Assembly: GCA_950022655.1 (NCBI GenBank) | Contig: OX465592.1 | Location: 4,485,544-4,549,543, forward strand | Source of the DNA: Alentia gelatinosa | Taxonomy: Eukaryota; Annelida; Polychaeta; Phyllodocida; Polynoidae | DNA: 64,000 bases | Reading direction: 5' to 3' | In this document: positions 54,805 to 64,000 of the stretch, in pieces | How positions within the stretch are numbered: position 1 is the stretch's first letter | How the letters are laid out: each line of letters begins with the position of its first letter | The notes under the pieces: generated by a model | What the model saw: only the letters and a program-made list of their open reading frames with translations | Databases searched by the model: none | Told to the model about the DNA's origin: nothing | Made by a program: the position numbers and the translations under genes

Positions 54805-55152
54805 ATCATTATATACCTATGGCCCAATGTCTATGAAATACTACCCACTGCTAGGGGTGGAGTATAAATAATGTTCGGGCTCACTGAGACGTAGTGAATG
54901 TTCGGGTGCGCTGTACCAATAGTGCACTTCGCAAGTTCTGTACGTAAAATGACATGTTTTTAGGTGTATAATAATAAGAAAACGTGGTGAATGAACCTGT
55001 AGCATTTCCGTTGTTTGTTTGGGTAGTTTGACATCCAATTTGTTTTTGTCCCATAAAATATGTCCCTCCACCTCTGGCTCAGGACATATTTCATGGGAGA
55101 AAATAGCTTGAACGGTGATCGCTACTGGCTCACTAACTCTGTTTTCTCATAG
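54805..55152 (-). mobile_element. Bipartite palindrome-MITE, type II
   Basis: Outer end CATTATATACCTATGGCCC, inner end TTTAGGTGTATAATAATAAG (about 54959), palindrome 54979-55152 with arms AGAAAACGTGGTGAATGAAC / inverted and an inner stem ATGTCCCTCC. Palindrome arms match those of 26455-26788. Confidence 0.8.
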
Positions 55153-55329
55153 TACTCGAATCCTATTTTCTCGTAAACCCTACCAGTCACATGACGTAAG
55201 CACCATATTACTAACAAATATCAAACAACTAGTTCACCTTACAAAAGACAGCAAGCTGAAAAAGGATACAACCCAAAACGGCCGTTCATCCTGCATTTGG
55301 CTACTTATATTCAAGGATATCAGTTGGAG

Positions 55330-55560
55330 TCAGAACAGAAATTGGAAACATTTTTCACGTGGAATTTTCTGCTTGGAGAAAACGTAGAAAACGGGTCTGT
55401 GTCAACAACAGTGTGGGGTTGAAGGTCTGTGGGGAGGTTCAAACCACGGTTATATTTTCAGAAATGAGGCTCATTTAATATCAACTTTGCTTTACACAAG
55501 GAAAGAATATTTTATTTACTGAAAATAAATATGGATTTTCATGGAAAAGTGGAAAGCTGT
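55330..55560. mobile_element. Unclassified dispersed repeat
   Basis: Shares GGTCTGTGGGGAGGTTCAAA and CACAAGGAAAGAATATTTTA-like blocks with 63700-63960. GAGGTTCAAACC is B-box-like, so a SINE is possible. Confidence 0.5.
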
Positions 55561-55761
55561 AAATTTTCTATATTATATTTTTTACTTGATATGGGAAAAA
55601 ATGTCCAACCCTGTCACAAATATTTGCATTTATACTTAATGTCACAGTCCATTGTGTACAACAACCATTTCTTGAGCAGAGATCAACAAATTTTAAAGAT
55701 TCATTCAAGTCCATAAATAAATATTTAAATCTGTAATTTGAATAATATTCCAATTAATTGC

Positions 55762-55970
55762 TATGGGCTGTAGTTGTGTTCATGGTGAGACAAGCACCTT
55801 GTTTCAACCTGTAGCTGGGTTCACAGTGGGACATGCACCTTGCTATGGGCAGTACCTGGGTTTATGGTAAGGCAAGCACCTTGCTATGGGCTGGAGCTGG
55901 GTTAAAGGTGAGACATGCACCTTGCTACAAGCTGGAGCTGGGTTTATTATGGGGAGACAAGCACCATTTC
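55762..55970. repeat. About 48-bp minisatellite, 4 copies
   Basis: Diverged units of GACAAGCACCTTGCTATGGG plus CTGGAGCTGGGTTTATGGTGA. Confidence 0.85.
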
Positions 55971-56127
55971 TTCTGAACAAATTCTCGCAGAAGTCCAGGT
56001 CAGAGAGTGGGGATATCCCGCTGTACATATACAACGGAGTTCACACATGACAAGCTTCGCACACACTTGGATTAGAAGAATAATTTAAACATCTTGTCTG
56101 AATATTTACAATTGCTCTCTGTATTTC

Positions 56128-56460
56128 ATGCTGATCAAAGCATTTACAAAATCTACACTCGCCATTAGGCGTATTTCTAGCTGGCCCCGACACGGTAGTC
56201 TGCGCCACCTGGAGACGTCAGGGAGAGACGCTCTGACCAACATGACGTCATTGATCACTGGTTTTCTGTTCGGTGTTGTAATCAACTCTTCATATTCTCC
56301 ATCAAGTGTGGATATATTGAAGGAGAACTGGTGCAGAATATGTTGGTTCGTTATCTTGATGATTGTCTCATTCTTCTCGGTGACACACGTTCAACCACAT
56401 TCAGACTGCGAATCATATACCGCAATTCTTGCACAAAGTAAGTCAACATTTCTTCACTGA
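56128..56460 (+). CDS. Hypothetical 110-aa ORF, doubtful
   Basis: ORF with two hydrophobic stretches (about residues 40-53 and 70-86) and no family resemblance I can name. No splice or promoter context supports it. It may be chance. Confidence 0.1.
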   Translation: MLIKAFTKSTLAIRRISSWPRHGSLRHLETSGRDALTNMTSLITGFLFGVVINSSYSPSSVDILKENWCRICWFVILMIVSFFSVTHVQPHSDCESYTAILAQSKSTFLH

Positions 56461-56544
56461 ACACTTTGTTAAAACTACTTTGCGGATATGTTACTCAATA
56501 AACAAAACAAAACAAAAATGGCACTCAAAACTAGTAAAACGTGA

Positions 56545-56700
56545 TTGAGACAACTTCATTTGACGTCACAAACAAATGCAAAATGACGTCACAAATCCCT
56601 GACTTACAGCTTATGTCAACAAAATGATGTCACAAACTGGTCCCGGATAGATGCCACACATTACGTCACAGATAGATGACGAACATGACTATGTGGAAAC
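56545..56700. promoter_or_regulatory. Cluster of TGACGTCA (CRE-like) sites
   Basis: TGACGTCACAAA at about 56560 and 56584, TGATGTCACAAA at about 56624 and TTACGTCACAGA at about 56661, spaced 24-40 bp. It may be a degenerate repeat whose unit contains the site, or a real CREB/ATF cluster. Between the convergent genes. Confidence 0.35.
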
Positions 56701-56837
56701 CAGTGGGCCATGCAGGTGAGAAACTATCCTGGAAACTAGACGTGAGTTGTGCAATATCTCGGAATACTTGTAGAGAGTTTACATGTGACGTCTGCGCTTG
56801 ACTCAACTTCCTCCCTAAACATCTCTAAAGGGGCCAT

Positions 56838-57000
56838 CCATAAAGTACAAATGCAATGAATAGGAGTTGGGGGTGGGGTAAAAAATTTAGGAAATTTTGC
56901 AAATGCTCCTTCTTTGTTTTATTGCATACAAGATTGGGAGCAGGGTGGGGGTGTCCAAAATTTCAGAAATTCTGCGTAAATATTTTATGGATGGCCCAGA
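56838..57000. mobile_element. Short MITE with GGGGCCATCCATAAA ends
   Basis: GGGGCCATCCATAAAGTAC at the left and TTTTATGGATGGCCC at the right are inverted repeats about 160 bp apart. The interior has the same GGGGGTGGGG, GCTCCTTCTTTGTT and TTGCATACAAGATTGGGAG motifs as 4665-5045. The intact version of that family. Confidence 0.82.
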
Positions 57001-57479
57001 ATAGGATACAATAAAGGCGACCCTTCAGCGCTCAGAAACCGGGCACAACGCTCCTGAATAAATATCATCTCTGCCAGATTCTACTGGCATTTACATAAAA
57101 AAGGGTTATTCGAGCACCAGTCTGATGATATGATGAAGACAACTTGTGTAGAGTGTGTCCTAGACTCAGGTGTCCAGCTACCTGCCGTGCCCTACTTGTC
57201 TAGAGTGTGTCCTAGTTTAGGGTGTCCATTTACCTGCCGTATCCTACTTGTGGCTTTGTAATCATTTTACGCAAAACACGTTCAATTGATTCATGTAATA
57301 CATGATAAGTAAATAAATCTGCCGAAAGCAAGGGTAGGAATTTGCCTATTTAATAATAAATATTTATATTCCATGTATATCATTTATAAAGCATTCCAAA
57401 TTCATCATTTTTGTTTTAGAAGAAAAGCTTCTAATATTAAACACTCTGTTTTCCTGATGTAAAGTATTCCTGCAGTTAA
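57001..57479. other. Spacer with a 52-bp duplication
   Basis: TAGAGTGTGTCCTAGACTCA ... CTACTTGT at about 57148-57200 is repeated diverged to 57252. No gene seen. Confidence 0.45.
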
Positions 57480-57845
57480 GCTGACTCACAAAGAGGTTCA
57501 GCAAAAACATTTAGCCGATTCATTCAAATGTTCAGCCGACTCACTCAAACATCAAGCCGACTCACTCCTATATCTAGCTGACTCACGCAAATGTTCAGCT
57601 GACTCAGTCAGACACTCAGCCGACTCACTCAAACATCCTGCCAACTCACTAAAACATCCAGCCAACTCACTCAAACATCCAGTCTACTCATTCATATATC
57701 CAACTGACTCAGTCAAATGTTCATTCGACTCACTCAAATGTTCATTTGACTCACTCAAATGGTCATTCGACTCACTCAAATGTTCATTCAACTCACTCAA
57801 ACATCCAGCCTACTCATTCTAACATTCAGCCGACCCCCGCAAAAA
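57480..57845. repeat. About 24-bp minisatellite (CCGACTCACTCAAACATCCAG)
   Basis: About 14 units of irregular length (22-27 bp) with GACTCACTCAAA as the constant core. Confidence 0.92.
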
Positions 57846-58099
57846 TTGCATACAGACTTTGTACAGAAATTTTTGACTCTTTCCCATCTTTCGCAAGGCA
57901 AAGGAAAGTTTGTCAAAGGTATCATAAATGTTTTGTGCAAATAATATGCACTGCTTAAAGCGAAGGCCTATTTCCAGATTTCCAACCTGCAGTTACAACC
58001 TGACCGTAATGTTAGGATGCTACTGGAACCTCCTTACACCAGCGGCCCATTTAATTTTTCACGCCAACAATACTTTAAGGTCCAAGGAGAGGTCATAGT

Positions 58100-58790
58100 T
58101 ACCACAATCAGCGATACAAGGTTGTGAGATTTAGTTACCATGATCAGCGCTACAAGGTCATGGGATGTAGATATCACGATCAGTCGTAAGATGTAGTTAC
58201 CATGATCAACGCTACAAGGTCGTGAGATGTAGTTACCACGATCACAGCTACAAGGTCGTAAGATGTAGTTACCATAATCAGCGCTACAAGGTCATGGGAT
58301 GTAGATATCACGATCAGTGCTACAAGGTCGTAAGATGTAGTTACCACGATCAGCGCTACAAGGTCCTGATATGTTGTTGCCAGGATCAGCGCTACAAGGT
58401 CACGAGATGTTGTTGCCAGGATCAGCGCTACAAGGTCCTGAGATGATGTTACCACGATCAGTGCTACAAGGTCGTGAGATGTCGTTGCCAGGATCAGCGC
58501 TGCAAGGTCATGAGATGTTGTTGCCAGGATCAGCGCTACAAGGTCCTGAGATGTTGTTGCCAGGATCAGCGCTACAAGGTCATGAGATGTTGTTGCCAGG
58601 ATCAGCGCTACAAGGTCCTGAGATGTTGTTGCCAGGATCAGCGCTACAAGGTCATGAGTGTTGTTGCCGCGATCAGCACTACAAGGTTGTGGGATGTAGT
58701 TACCACGATCAGTGCTACAAGGTCGTGAGATGTAGTTACCACGATCAGCACTACAAGGTCATGAGATGTAGTTACAGAACAGATCTACAA
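58100..58790. repeat. 36-bp minisatellite, about 18 copies
   Basis: Unit CAGGATCAGCGCTACAAGGT plus CCTGAGATGTTGTTGC; outer units read GTAGTTACCACGATC instead. The centre (58370-58660) is most uniform. Period divisible by three, so spurious ORFs on both strands. Confidence 0.96.
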
Positions 58791-59163
58791 GATCGTAGCC
58801 ACAGATAACCAAGCAGTTATGCTTTGCTGTGCCACTCTAAGTGTGAGCAATAATCAATAAGGACTCGACTCCTGTTTCTGATTGCATTTCTCCCGCGCTG
58901 ATAAACAGCCATAATCTCAATTAAATAACGACAGATGAAAGTATGCTTCCTGCCGCCACAGTTGTCGTCTGCTTTTGAACTCGGGAGACTTTGACTCCAC
59001 TTATACTTTGCTATATACATGGTTCTGATATTTGGCAGATTTCCAGAGATCGTTGATCACAATATTGCGGAGAATTTGACATTTGGAGCATTCTCTGCTT
59101 GTTTACAGACTATTTACATGAAGGCTGATGTACAACCAGAACTCCGGGGGGAGAGTGGAGAGT

Positions 59164-59240
59164 TTACTCGTCCTTCTTCTGCTCTGCCGCCGTCTGTCTA
59201 TCTTCCGTCTCCGTCTCCGCGTCTGTACCGCTCTCCGGCT
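59164..59240 (-). CDS. LNPK: Lunapark terminal coding exon
   Basis: 77 bp after CTCCAG; completes Glu from the split codon and codes PESGTDAETETEDRQTAAEQ then KKDE and TAA at 59166-59164. Short acidic tail, as is usual for lunapark C-termini. No clear poly(A) signal was placed. Confidence 0.8.
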
Positions 59241-61447
59241 CTGGAGGGGGGAAAAAAACACTTTAGAAGGAGAAATGTGTTTTATTATATACCCATGACG
59301 TATTTATCGTAAATACACACCGTTTCAGCATATAACGTACGGTTCTAGTATCACAGTGAATTGATGATGTTAAATTATTGGCGGAGAGTCAACATTGACT
59401 GAATTATGAATATTTTTTTAGGACGAGGCTAAGTGTTTTCTCTGTGGCAAAAAAAAAAATTTAAAAAAAAAGAAAAGAAATTGAATTATGAATATTATGG
59501 TTAAATTTCGGTTTCGGTTAAATTTCATCATATTCATGTATATAGATATAGAACGCCCTACCATGCTTGTACAAGGTAAAAAACTTGATGAAGATTGATG
59601 GTAAATAGGGAACGTCGAGTTCCGTATTTACTATAAATTTTCATCATGTTTTGTAGCTTGGGATTTTCTGCCTCAGGGACCAAGAAGATATGAAAAACAT
59701 GTCGGGTCCCCGAAGAGAGTCTAACAAATTTTATTACTGGCGTGAACTTAACATTGTCCATTTGACAAGAGGAAAAGGCATCTTGTATTCCGACAAGGAC
59801 AAAGTGGAGAGAGCGGGACTTCTGAAGGTACTCACCTTGGTTGACGTCGAGCCTGCGGTGTGTGACGGGCGGAGTGTCCAGTTTGGGCGCATTCGGCCTC
59901 TGTCTACGCGCCTTGTTAAATGTGTAGCAGTAACAGCACCGGAAGTCTGCAGTCAATACAAACATATCAAATTTAAATGAAGAAATTTTGACAACAATGA
60001 CGAGATGAACATGATTGTGTTAGAAAATGAAAGATATCACTGGATGTTTCATAAATGGGCCGTTCATAAATATATTTATAATTGTGATGGTTTAATGTCT
60101 AAGTTCAAGACTTTCTCAAGGTTGGTGATCGAATCTATGTAATGAATTTAGTTAGAAATCTCACCCCTACACATTTATGAGGTGAGAATTCTTTTAGTTC
60201 CCACACCACATAGACATGGTCTACCAGTGCTGGGAGTGAAGGAGAAAGGTGGCTGCAGTGGGACTCAAACCCACGAAGTCCTACAACATTGGGATTACAA
60301 GTCCAGTGCCTTAAACACCGAACTAACTCCCCACCCCTTTTCGGCATGTAGATCATGAGATACCTATGTTGAAGGAGCAACGACTCCCTACAGAGGCATT
60401 TTCAGGTTGTTGTTGATCTATTACATTACAGCGGGTGTTCCATTGAGGTGTCGAAAGACTACTTGTGTGTGCCAAATGACATCACATTGCAATTACCCGA
60501 CGTCGGCCATCTGGCAGATATGAGACACCAGTGTAGTGGAGCAGCGCTACATGATGTCAGGCAGTTATCATCCGACATTGGCTTTCTGCCAGTCGCAAGA
60601 CACCAGTGTAGTGGAGCAGCGCTACATGACGTCAGGCAGTTATCATCCGACATTGGCTTTCTGCCAGTCGCAAGACACCAGTGTAGTGGAGCAGCGCTAC
60701 ATGATGTCGGGCAGTTATCATCCGACATTGGCTTTCTGCCAGTCGCAAGACACCCGTGTAGTGGAGCAGCGCTACATGATGTCGGGCAGTTATCACCCGA
60801 CATTGGCTTTCTGCCAGTCGCAAGACACCAGTGTAGTGGAGCAGCGCTACATGATGTCAGGCAGTTATCATCCGACGTCGGCTATCTGCCAGCTATAAGA
60901 AACTTACTGAAATGTTTCTTTGTTTATTGGGATAGTTTAATATCCAATTTGTTTAATTAGACTTACTTTGGGTTTGACCGAATCTATGTTATGAATATAG
61001 GTAGAAACACACACCACAACAGCCTCATCAGGCTAGTTGGTTTGTTTGTTGGTTTGATTTAACGTCCAGGTAACCATTACAGGTTTCTTACCAGACTTTC
61101 ACAAGGTCCCTTTACACCACAAGGGTGGTGATCAAATCTATGTGATGAATTCAGGTAGAAATCTCACCCCTACACATTTACCGAGGGGAGGTTTCTTTTA
61201 CTTCCCATGCCACATAGACATGGTATGAGAATGATTACTGAGATGAACACAAACAAATACTTACTGAGATAATCGAACTCCTCCTTGTAGGCCATCCCGT
61301 TGTGCGAGTGGCACTGTTTACAGATGAGCGCGTACCGGTTCTGCGGCCCGTCTCCTATCAGGTACTCGAGGATCCGCTCCGATGCAGACCGCTCTCGAGG
61401 TAAGATCGCGCGTGCCATTGGGGGACCGGGAGGTCGCATCGGGGTTC
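59164..61447 (-). CDS. LNPK: Lunapark (ER three-way junction protein), last three coding exons
   Basis: Exons 61447-61265, 59946-59836 and 59240-59164 join in phase on the - strand. They read ...PPMARAILPRERSASERILE, YLIGDGPQNRYALICKQCHS, HNGMAYKEEFDYLNFRCCYC, YTFNKARRQRPNAPKLDTPP..., and end in an acidic tail ...AEQKKDE-stop. The CKQC...CCYC pairs form the C4 zinc ribbon of lunapark, and DGPQNRYALIC and EEF-Y--FRC-YC are its signature. In animals lunapark sits in the ER membrane at three-way tubule junctions; the N-terminal membrane and coiled-coil region must lie beyond position 64000, so the gene is partial here. Intron acceptors TCTCAG, CTGCAG, CTCCAG; donors GTAAGT and GTGAGT. Convergent to the Tctex1 gene. 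Confidence 0.92.
59281..59665 (-). mobile_element. Bipartite palindrome-MITE, type II, in an LNPK intron
   Basis: Outer end TTATTATATACCCATGACG, degenerate inner end near 59536, palindrome about 59548-59665 (CCATGCTTGTACAAGGTAAA / TTTTGTAGCTTGGG) with apex GGGAACGTCGAGTTCC. More diverged than its relatives; lies 40 bp from the terminal LNPK exon. Confidence 0.6.
59836..59946 (-). CDS. LNPK: Lunapark zinc-ribbon exon (second half)
   Basis: 111 bp between GCAG at 59947-59950 and GTGAGT at 59835-59830 (- strand). Codes (N)FRCCYCYTFNKARRQRPNAP through RRLDVNQ. Has the second Cys pair and the basic RPxAP segment. Confidence 0.92.
60085..60338 (-). mobile_element. tRNA-derived SINE
   Basis: On the - strand GTTAGTTCGGTGTTTAAGGC (A-box region) is followed by TTGTAATCC in the anticodon area and GGGTTTGAGTCCCAC (B box), about 75 bp in all. 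A SINE body follows (GACCATGTCTATGTGGTGTG, TGTAGGGGTGAGATTTCTA). A body-only copy is at 61085-61232. Inserted in an LNPK intron. Not a functional tRNA: no clean acceptor stem. Confidence 0.7.
60530..60895. repeat. 75-bp minisatellite, about 5 copies, in an LNPK intron
   Basis: Units of GTGTAGTGGAGCAGCGCTAC, ATGATGTCAGGCAGTTATCA and TCCGACATTGGCTTTCTGCC. 25-codon period opens frames on both strands without coding evidence. Confidence 0.95.
61085..61232 (-). mobile_element. SINE body fragment
   Basis: Matches the 3' body of the SINE at 60085-60338 (CCATGTCTATGTGG, TGTAGGGGTGAGATTTCTA, GATTTGATCACCA on the - strand) without the tRNA head. It ends about 30 bp from the LNPK exon at 61265. Confidence 0.65.
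61265..61447 (-). CDS. LNPK: Lunapark zinc-ribbon exon (first half)
   Basis: 183 bp between CAG at 61448-61450 and GTAAGT at 61264-61259 (- strand). Codes GTPMRPPGPPMARAILPRER to KQCHSHNGMAYKEEFDYL, the first CxxC pair of the ribbon. Confidence 0.92.
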
Positions 61448-62138
61448 CTGAGAGATGCATGGTTAATACATGAGAATACTGACATAATATCCATTAGATT
61501 TGATCCCCGTTATCCGCAGATCACTGTGACAAACTCAACCACATTAAATACTAGTTCCTCGATATCCGCAGACAAACTTAACAACATTAAATATCTCACA
61601 GCAATTCAGGGATGCCATGAATGTCAATGGAAATATTGAAAACTGGCATCCCTACTATTCCGTGGTCGCTACGTGGTGGGGAAAGGAGCTCGAACCTTGC
61701 ATCGCCCCGTGACAAAACATATTTGTGTCTACATCGATATTTAACTACGGGTAACAGCTTCGAGATATCATATGTTTTGTGTGTGGGATAGAAACTAAGA
61801 AAAGAACACTATTGCTATACTTTTTGAAAAACAAAAAAATTCTGAGAGAATGATGTCTCCCGAATCAAACTCACAGAGAGTTGACGGGAGAAAACCCAGC
61901 TCGAAAGACAAAATTCATACCAAACACTATTGCTATCCTATTTGAGATACCAATTTTGTACAACGTGGAAAAGGGAGGTGCAAAAGAGCCACATATGGGC
62001 TTCTGGAAGGGCTCACAGCACTGCCCATGTTTAACAATGTTTACGTGTGTTGTCTGCATATACAGAATTCATAAAGGCAATGATAGATTTGAGAAAACAT
62101 GTTAAAAGTTAGTGTAATTTGTATTGTATTCTACAGGG
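61448..62138. other. LNPK intron, no further exon identified
   Basis: AT-rich intron. 61881-61925 shares a short dispersed repeat with 18168-18211. Confidence 0.4.
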
Positions 62139-62211
62139 ATCAGTAAAGCAAGTATCTCAGACGCCCCCGACTTCCGGCAAGTCGACTGCACTGCCCTTTG
62201 GTGTGAAATAG
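62139..62211 (+). other. Weak candidate terminal exon on + strand
   Basis: A good acceptor (TTGTATTCTACAG/G) is followed by a GC-richer stretch. In one frame it reads GSVKQVSQTPPTSGKSTALP and then FGVK, stop at 62209-62211. Composition differs from its surroundings, but no other exon of such a gene is visible and it would lie antisense within the LNPK intron. Confidence 0.15.
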
Positions 62212-62475
62212 CAAGACTTTCCTTGAGATCTCTGGATACTGTCACAGAACATTGAATGTTTGTCCAAAATCAAAATGGATGTACAAAATAGAGAAGAAAA
62301 GATAAGAAAACTTGCTATTTCATAAAGCAAGGATCATAAAGAAAGAGAGTTTGATCGACGACTTTACAGAGAACTCAAGCTGAAGCGCCCGATAACACCA
62401 GGAAGACACGAAAGGCCATGCGAAATGTCCAGACATCGGCGCTCAATATAAGCAAACTCAAGTTGTGTCTCACCT

Positions 62476-62836
62476 TTAAGTGCTAGTTCCACCAACACGA
62501 TGGATTTACGTGGTATATCTTAGCATTTCTTGTTATATCTTACAGTATCGCAATATGTTGTACCTCATTTGTTGCGATACATTGCGCGCGATCATATATG
62601 TACTTTCTCGTGATGTCATGTGTATAATTTGGTGCTCCACAACCACGATGCCTCAAGATCTATTGACAACATATCGCGGCATACTGTGACAAGAATGCGG
62701 CAAAGGTGCTTAACTAGGCCGACGCATTCCGGCAAATATGCACATGGTTACTCAGAACCCAGTAAGATTTAGCAAGACAACTAAATTGTGACTAATCTCG
62801 CTATATCTTGTGTGTTAGTGGAACCAGCACTTCAGG
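62476..62836. mobile_element. MITE with AAGTGCTGGTTCCAC ends
   Basis: Left TTTAAGTGCTAGTTCCACCA and right AGTGGAACCAGCACTT are inverted; subterminal TCTCGCTATATCTTGTGTG matches the inverted copy at 23664-23953. Confidence 0.78.
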
Positions 62837-63069
62837 GAGGTCAAATAAAATGCTTTAATTGTCCACTCAAAACGAGTGACCATCACGACATTAATTACAC
62901 TAATGAGAAATGAGCTTTTCTCACTCTCATTGAGACAAACTACGGCAGGTGAGTCAGGAGGAGGGGGTGAGGGGGGGGGGGGGGTTACTGTCAGTTTCTC
63001 TTGCTATTTTAATGCAATCAATATATTTCTAAATGTACGTTTTCATACTGTATAGACTCTTTTGTCAGA
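62837..63069. other. Spacer with G14 run
   Basis: A G-rich run at about 62967-62985. No gene seen. Confidence 0.4.
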
Positions 63070-63660
63070 TGTCAGGTATTGTCTCTAGCTATTAGCGAGT
63101 CGTCTTTCCCCATGTATTGCCTCAGCCCTGCCATGGATGGCCCATCCTATAAAGATACAGTGTCGCTGTACTACCTGGACGTAGTATTATCTAGTCATTC
63201 TTCCCCATGCACTGCCTCCGCCCCACTATGGACGGCCCACTCTAAAGACACAGTGTCCCGGTACTAACTGGACCAGATGTTATCGAGTTTGTCATCTTTC
63301 CACCAATCACTGCCTCCGCCCCGCCATGAACAGCCCACTCTAGAGACAGAGTGTCGTGGTACTAAGTGGGTATAGTCTCCGATATCAGAAAATCTTCTTT
63401 CCCCATGCACTGCCTCTGCCCGGCCATGGACGGCCCACCATAGAGACACAATGTCGTGGTACTAACTGGATGTAGTCTCAGATGCTATTGTGTCATCTTT
63501 CCCCAAGCACTGCCTCCGCCCTGCCATGGCCAGTGCTCTCTAGAGACACAGCGTCGTGGTACTAAATGGGCATAGTCTGAGATGTTAGCGAGTCATCTTT
63601 CCCCATGCACTGCCTCCGCCCCGCCATGGACGGCCCACTCAAGAGACACAGTATCCATGA
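63070..63660. repeat. About 102-bp minisatellite, about 6 copies
   Basis: Units of TCTTTCCCCATGCACTGCCT, CCGCCCCGCCATGGACGGCC and CACTCTAGAGACACAGTGTC. The left copies (63070-63250) are more diverged. Confidence 0.9.
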
Positions 63661-63699
63661 CCCACCAAGTCAGCCAGGAAGGTCAGTTGCATTCAGAAG

Positions 63700-63960
63700 A
63701 AAAAAAAACATGTGGAAATATTTTTTGTTATGAAATATCTGCCTCAGAGAGACTGAGAATTAATAGAAAACATGTCAGTTTGGGCGAAAATGTAGGGCTG
63801 AGGGTCTGTGGGGAGGTTCAAATCCACTGTTTTATTTGCGTGATTTGGCCTACATTAATAATAGTTTTGTTTTGCACAAGGAAAAAGATTTTTATACACT
63901 GAAAATGAAAACATTTATTTGCATGCAGAAGTAGAAACTGCAACCCTCTGGTAATCAAAA
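63700..63960. mobile_element. Unclassified dispersed repeat
   Basis: Counterpart of 55330-55560 (GGTCTGTGGGGAGGTTCAAA, TTTTGCACAAGGAAAAAG). No ORF. Confidence 0.5.
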
Positions 63961-64000
63961 CAGCTACACAAATAAACCAGCTAATATCACTAGAAAAATA

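Noticed and set aside
58371..58808. 145-aa ORF with LLPGSALQGHEM repeats
   Set aside because: Translation of the 36-bp array.
60249..60338. Functional tRNA gene on the - strand
   Set aside because: A and B boxes are present, but no clean acceptor stem, and it is fused to a SINE body repeated at 61085.
60448..60960. 170-aa ORF with 25-residue repeats
   Set aside because: Translation of the 75-bp array in an LNPK intron; both strands are open.

Overview
This window is from the nuclear genome of an invertebrate animal. The gene content (a Tctex1-domain dynein light chain relative, a PRR15 homologue and the ER protein lunapark) and the gene structure (small exons with GT-AG introns of 2-3.4 kb) are metazoan. 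A marine lophotrochozoan or similar aquatic invertebrate would fit the load of minisatellites and MITE-like elements, but the sequence does not fix the phylum. There are no bacterial-type operons, no CRISPR array and no credible rRNA or intact tRNA gene.

Three host genes can be supported. (1) A single-exon PRR15-family gene on the + strand at 20727-21176, inside a local CpG-rich island. (2) A four-exon Tctex1-domain gene on the + strand at 44398-53347. Its exons join in phase to an uninterrupted 236-residue protein that is most like the DYNLT4/DYNLT5 (TCTEX1D4/TCTEX1D1) group. (3) The last three coding exons of lunapark (LNPK) on the - strand at 61447-59164, carrying the C4 zinc ribbon and the acidic C-terminus. 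Its 5' part lies beyond the right edge. Genes 2 and 3 converge.

Nearly everything else is repeat. Left region (1-20 kb): minisatellites of 42, 64, 45, 58, 69, 10 and 46 bp, a 0.6-kb purine tract, a 0.7-kb G-rich array, and many short inverted-repeat elements. Middle (20-44 kb): the PRR15 gene, more arrays, three decayed LINE reverse-transcriptase C-termini (33.7, 35.6 and 38.0-38.8 kb), a perfect 300-bp tandem duplication, and hAT-like and other MITEs. Right (44-64 kb): the Tctex1 gene, with a different large minisatellite in every intron, then the LNPK exons, tRNA-derived SINE remnants and further arrays.

Two observations stand out. First, about 30 elements share one bipartite plan: a 110-170 bp imperfect palindrome joined to one side of a 150-260 bp module with terminal inverted repeats. 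Two outer-end types occur (TTATC-YACCCC and TATTATATACC). The palindrome arms fall into about fifteen unrelated sequences, yet many share an apical CGAGGC...GCCGAGT motif. Second, all three introns of the Tctex1 gene contain long minisatellites that abut or include the 3' splice site, so the acceptor, and in two cases a branch-point-like motif, is repeated dozens of times. I cannot match either to anything described, and both can be tested by alignment and RNA-seq.
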